A stretch of DNA of 64,000 nt from Flavobacteriaceae bacterium (lineage in GTDB: Bacteria; Bacteroidota; Bacteroidia; Flavobacteriales; Flavobacteriaceae), in contig JAENXC010000001.1 in NCBI GenBank assembly GCA_016649715.1, forward strand, positions 124,001 through 188,000, read 5' to 3'. Positions 60,808 to 64,000 of this stretch are shown here, piece by piece; the first letter of the stretch is position 1, and each line of letters opens with the position of its first letter. The position numbers and the translations under genes are program-made. The notes below the pieces were generated by a model. The model was given only the letters and a program-made list of their open reading frames with translations. It made no database searches and was not told the DNA's origin.

Positions 60808-61104
60808 TTAAATGTATTCGTTTACTAGCCCAATGAGGGTATTTGCATCCTGTTCCCCACTTTGGCGCCATTTCATTTCACCATTTTTGTAGATCATTAA
60901 TGTAGGAAGTCCCTTCACCCGAAGGGCTTCGGCCAGTTCTTTATTTTTATCAACGTCTATTTTTATAACCCGTGCTTTGTCGCCAAGTGAGGCGGCAACG
61001 TCTCTTAATACTGGATGCATTTCTTTGCAGGCGTCGTCCCATTCTGCATAAAAGTCCAACAGAACTGGAACTCGTGTTTCAATTAATTCTCCAAATTTTG
61101 ACAT
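60808..61104 (-). CDS. Thioredoxin-fold protein with one active-site cysteine
   Basis: A 98-residue thioredoxin-like protein. The active-site region reads YAEWDDACKEMHPVL: the first Cys of the WCGPC motif is Asp (D23), and only the second (C26) is left. The cis-Pro loop GLPTLMIYKNGE and the C-terminal helix are normal. It cannot cycle as a dithiol oxidoreductase; it may act by glutathionylation-like or redox-sensing chemistry, or just bind partners. The gene has its own promoter box and lies after the metallophosphoesterase gene. Confidence 0.88.
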   Translation of the reverse strand: MSKFGELIETRVPVLLDFYAEWDDACKEMHPVLRDVAASLGDKARVIKIDVDKNKELAEALRVKGLPTLMIYKNGEMKWRQSGEQDANTLIGLVNEYI

Positions 61105-61136
61105 TTGCCTAATGTGTTAGTTGAACAACTGTATTA

Positions 61137-61144
61137 CAAATATA
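61137..61144 (-). promoter_or_regulatory. -7 box of the thioredoxin-like gene
   Basis: TATATTTG, an exact TAnnTTTG match, 33 bases before the ATG at 61104 and 15 bases after the metallophosphoesterase stop codon. The -33 element is weak. Confidence 0.5.
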
Positions 61145-61158
61145 ACATTTCCCGATTA

Positions 61159-62385
61159 TTATACGGTATTCTGTCTTTTTTTAAGTTGGATTACGGTTAT
61201 CTCTGGCCAGATTCCCACCCTGCCCGGATAGCCCAAAAACCCTAAACCACGGTTCACATTTATATACCTTCCAAATTCCTCATAAATACCCGCCCAATTT
61301 TTATATCTGTATTTTATAGGGCTCCATTTAATAATCCCTGGAATTTCAATGCCAAATTGCATTCCGTGGGTATGCCCGCTGAGAGTAAGTTGGAAATTTC
61401 GCGGATCTTCTTTCACCTTTGCCTGCCAGTGTGAAGGATCGTGAGTCATCAAAATTTTGAAATCATTATCTGAAATTCCTTTACAGGCTTTGTCCAAATC
61501 TCCAGCTTGTTTAAAACCGTTCGCACCCCAATTTTCTACGCCCACCAAAGCAATTCTTTGACCGTTTTTTTTGAGATATCTATTCTCATTCAACAATAAA
61601 TCCCAGCCCATCTCTTTTTGAAGCACTTTCAATTTCTGAAGATTTTCTGCTTTCTCGGTCGCACTTTCCCAGTTTACATAATCGCCATAATCGTGGTTTC
61701 CCAAGATTGAAAAAACACCTTCGGGAGCTTTCAAAGTTGAAAAGAGCTGTTTCCAATCTTTCATTTCCTCGGCCACGTTGTTCACCAAATCGCCCGTAAA
61801 AAGAATTACATCGCTTTGCTGTTCATTTATAAGGTTTACGGCATATTCCACTTTGCGGTGGCTGTCAAAACTGCCACTGTGAATATCACTGATTTGCGTT
61901 AGCGTATATCCGTCAAATTCATCGGGCAAATCGTCAAACTCTAAGGTGTATTTTAAAACCTTAAAGTTGTATTTCCCCTGAATCATCCCATAAATAAGCG
62001 ATGAGAAAGGGATTGCGGCAATGCCCAAAGCGATGGTGCTCACAAATTTTCTACGGGAACCCATAAAGGGAGTTTCTTGGCTTCCGGCCACTTTCATAAA
62101 TATTCCCACAAAAAAACGGGCAATATCTTCCCCAAACATAAAGACGATGATTATCAATTTAGGGATAAACACCGCGAGAAAAATTCCGAAGAAATACATT
62201 TTGGGCGGCTCCATCATTTTGGCAGAACCCAAAAAAGAGAGCTCATAAATCAACCCTGCCAAAACAGCCACCGAAATAAAAACATACAAACCGTGCAACC
62301 ACGGGCTTTTTGTAATGGTTTTTACAGCCTGAAAGGCATAAATATCAACGAGAATGTAAATGATTATAAATAGGAACCAGCGCAT
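61159..62385 (-). CDS. Membrane-anchored metallophosphoesterase
   Basis: From ATG 62385, 408 residues. Several N-terminal helices (about 1-125) precede a calcineurin-type phosphoesterase domain with all metal motifs: ISDIHSGSFDSH (DxH), FTGDLVNN, LGNHDYGDY (GNHD), MTHDPSHW and LSGHTHGMQFG (GHxH). It resembles the YkuE/LpxH-like membrane phosphodiesterases; the substrate may be a lipid or nucleotide. The start at 62412 adds nine residues. It is divergent from the GH92 gene. Confidence 0.9.
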   Translation of the reverse strand: MRWFLFIIIYILVDIYAFQAVKTITKSPWLHGLYVFISVAVLAGLIYELSFLGSAKMMEPPKMYFFGIFLAVFIPKLIIIVFMFGEDIARFFVGIFMKVAGSQETPFMGSRRKFVSTIALGIAAIPFSSLIYGMIQGKYNFKVLKYTLEFDDLPDEFDGYTLTQISDIHSGSFDSHRKVEYAVNLINEQQSDVILFTGDLVNNVAEEMKDWKQLFSTLKAPEGVFSILGNHDYGDYVNWESATEKAENLQKLKVLQKEMGWDLLLNENRYLKKNGQRIALVGVENWGANGFKQAGDLDKACKGISDNDFKILMTHDPSHWQAKVKEDPRNFQLTLSGHTHGMQFGIEIPGIIKWSPIKYRYKNWAGIYEEFGRYINVNRGLGFLGYPGRVGIWPEITVIQLKKRQNTV

Positions 62386-62485
62386 ATATATAAGATTTTT
62401 TAAAGGTAGCAAGTTTCAAAAATCTGAAACGCAACTTCACTTTATTTTAACGGTTTTAGTATCTTTTCAGAATATTTTTTTTGAA

Positions 62486-64000
62486 ATGCGAAACACCCTG
62501 ATTCTTCTCGTTTTTCTATGTCCTCTTTTCTGTTTTTCCCAGGGAAATTCTTCCCAGGAAAAACTGACCTCTTTTGTAAATCCTTTCATCGGCACGGGCG
62601 GGCACGGCCACACTTATCCTGGCGCCACCATGCCTTTTGGAATGATGCAATTGAGCCCCGACACCCGTTTGGACGGCTGGGATGGCTGCAGCGGCTATCA
62701 TTACAGCGACGAATATATTTACGGTTTTTCACACACCCACCTCAGCGGAACAGGTGTCAGCGATTATGGCGATGTACTTTTAATGCCAACAAATACAGTG
62801 AATTTCAACAATGGGGCAGATAATAAAGAAGGTTACAAATCACATTTTTCGCATGAAAATGAAAACGCTTCGCCGGGATACTATAAGGTTTTGTTGGATG
62901 AAAGTAATATTGAAGTGGAACTCACGGTTTCAAAACGAAGTGGAATCCATCATTACACATTTCCTGAAAATTCAAAACAAATTGTAATTCTCGATTTGGA
63001 ACACCGCGACAAAGTGTTGAGTTCCCAAATTAATATTGTTTCAAAAACTGAAATTTCCGGTCACCGCCATTCTGAGGCATGGGCAAAGGACCAGCGACTT
63101 TTTTACAATCTTCAGTTTTCCCGTCCCTATAAAAAAGTAGAATATTATTACCCCTTTGGGGGCCAGGGGGACAATCCAATAAAAGCCGCCTTTGAATTTG
63201 ACACTTCCGAAGGAAATGAACTTGAACTGAAAGTAGCAATCTCAGCCGTTGATGAAGCTGGAGCGAAAAAAAACCTAGAAACCGAAATTGGCAATAAATC
63301 CTTTCAACAGCTGAAAACTGAAGCTGAAACCGCTTGGGAAAAACAACTTGAAAAAAATAGTTGTTGAAACTGCGAACAACGACCAAAAAACCATTTTTTA
63401 CACCGCGCTTTATCACACGATGCTTGCGCCAAATTTGTATCAAGATGTTGATGGCCGTTACCGTGGAATGGATTTACAAATCCATCAAAGTAACGATTTT
63501 GAGAACTACACCGTCTTTTCACTTTGGGACACCTACCGCGCTGCACATCCGCTTTATACAATTATTGAAAAAGAACGAACAAACGATTTTATAAATTCAC
63601 TTTTAGCGAAATATGTCGAAGGCGGAATCCTCCCCATTTGGCCATTAGCAGCAAATTACACGGGTTGTATGATTGGATACCACGCTGTGCCCGTTATAGC
63701 CGATGCCTATTTAAAAGGAATTCGCGGATACGACACCGAAAAAGCTTTTGAAGCGATGAAACACAGCGCAATGCAAGACAAATTGGGATTGAAAAGTTAC
63801 AAGAAATTCGGCTTTATTCCAGTGGAAGAAGAAAGCGAATCGGTTTCAAAAACGTTGGAATATGCTTATGACGATTGGACGATTGCCGAAATGGCGAAAG
63901 CTATGGGGAAAACCGAGGATTACCATCTTTTTTCCGAAAGGGCACAATACTATAAAAACGTTTTCGACCCTGAAACCAAGTTTATGCGCGGTCGTTTCCT
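62486..64000 (+). pseudogene. GH92 family alpha-mannosidase, frameshifted and cut by window end
   Basis: The product starts with signal MRNTLILLVFLCPLFCFSQ. It has the GH92 opening FVNPFIGTGGHGHTYPGATM, QLSPDTRLDGWDGCSGY and GFSHTHLSGTGVSDYGDVLL. GH92 enzymes are calcium-dependent exo-alpha-mannosidases acting on glycans outside the cytoplasm. At 63351-63357 a run of seven As shifts the frame: read with six As the protein continues as LEKIVVETANNDQKTIFYTALYHTM, and the second frame stays open to base 64000 with clear GH92 sequence (FENYTVFSLWDTYRAAHPL). Homopolymer slippage or a sequencing error is likely. The first ATG in frame (62360) is far upstream and lacks a signal. Confidence 0.85.

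Overview
The window is a piece of a Bacteroidota chromosome, almost certainly from the family Flavobacteriaceae. Several signs agree. A Bacteroidota-style alternative complex III operon is followed by A-type oxidase genes. There is a complete flexirubin-type pigment cluster with a tyrosine ammonia-lyase very like the Flavobacterium johnsoniae enzyme. Promoters have the TTG-N17-19-TAnnTTTG form instead of sigma-70 boxes. A GH92 mannosidase is present, and many short palindromic repeats typical of the phylum lie between genes. I cannot name the genus safely.

Layout. 1-1019 (-): ruvB, cut by the window edge. 1248-13040 (-): one respiratory operon, actA-B-C-D-E-F followed by coxB and coxA, which would take electrons from quinol to oxygen; it ends in a clear terminator. 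13266-13661 (+): a small secreted SPOR protein. 13735-18270 (-): rimP-nusA-infB, preceded by what looks like a leader attenuator. 18428-19831 (+): a tandem universal stress protein and a small lipoprotein.

19834-53884 is the centre of the window: about 33 genes on the minus strand plus one divergent FAD enzyme, forming a flexirubin (aryl polyene plus dialkylresorcinol) factory. Tyrosine ammonia-lyase would make 4-coumarate. A PaaK-like ligase would activate it. Two carrier proteins, three ketosynthases with a full catalytic triad, a chain-length-factor-like ketosynthase without one, a half-length ketosynthase, a ketoreductase and three hot-dog dehydratase-like proteins would build the polyene. 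DarA and DarB would make the dialkylresorcinol half. Methyltransferase, thioesterase, acyltransferases, a C45 acyltransferase, a JmjC oxygenase and a BtrH-like protein are candidate tailoring enzymes. LolA, a lipoprotein, an MMPL transporter fused to an acyltransferase, and an ABC exporter would place the pigment in the outer membrane. A zeta-toxin-like kinase with a small partner gene sits inside the cluster.

53890-55035 holds a small exported protein, a tRNA-Gln(UUG) gene with a good promoter and, directly downstream of the tRNA, two tandem ~140-nt repeat units. Each unit has a long perfect hairpin and its own intrinsic terminator. The long stems differ between copies at many positions but stay fully paired, so I read them as a structured small RNA family; this is the most unusual signal in the window. 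55274-64000 carries a large DUF2723 membrane protein, a second NodB-type deacetylase, a gene broken by an in-frame stop, a one-cysteine thioredoxin-like protein, a metallophosphoesterase, and a GH92 mannosidase gene broken by one extra A in a run of seven.
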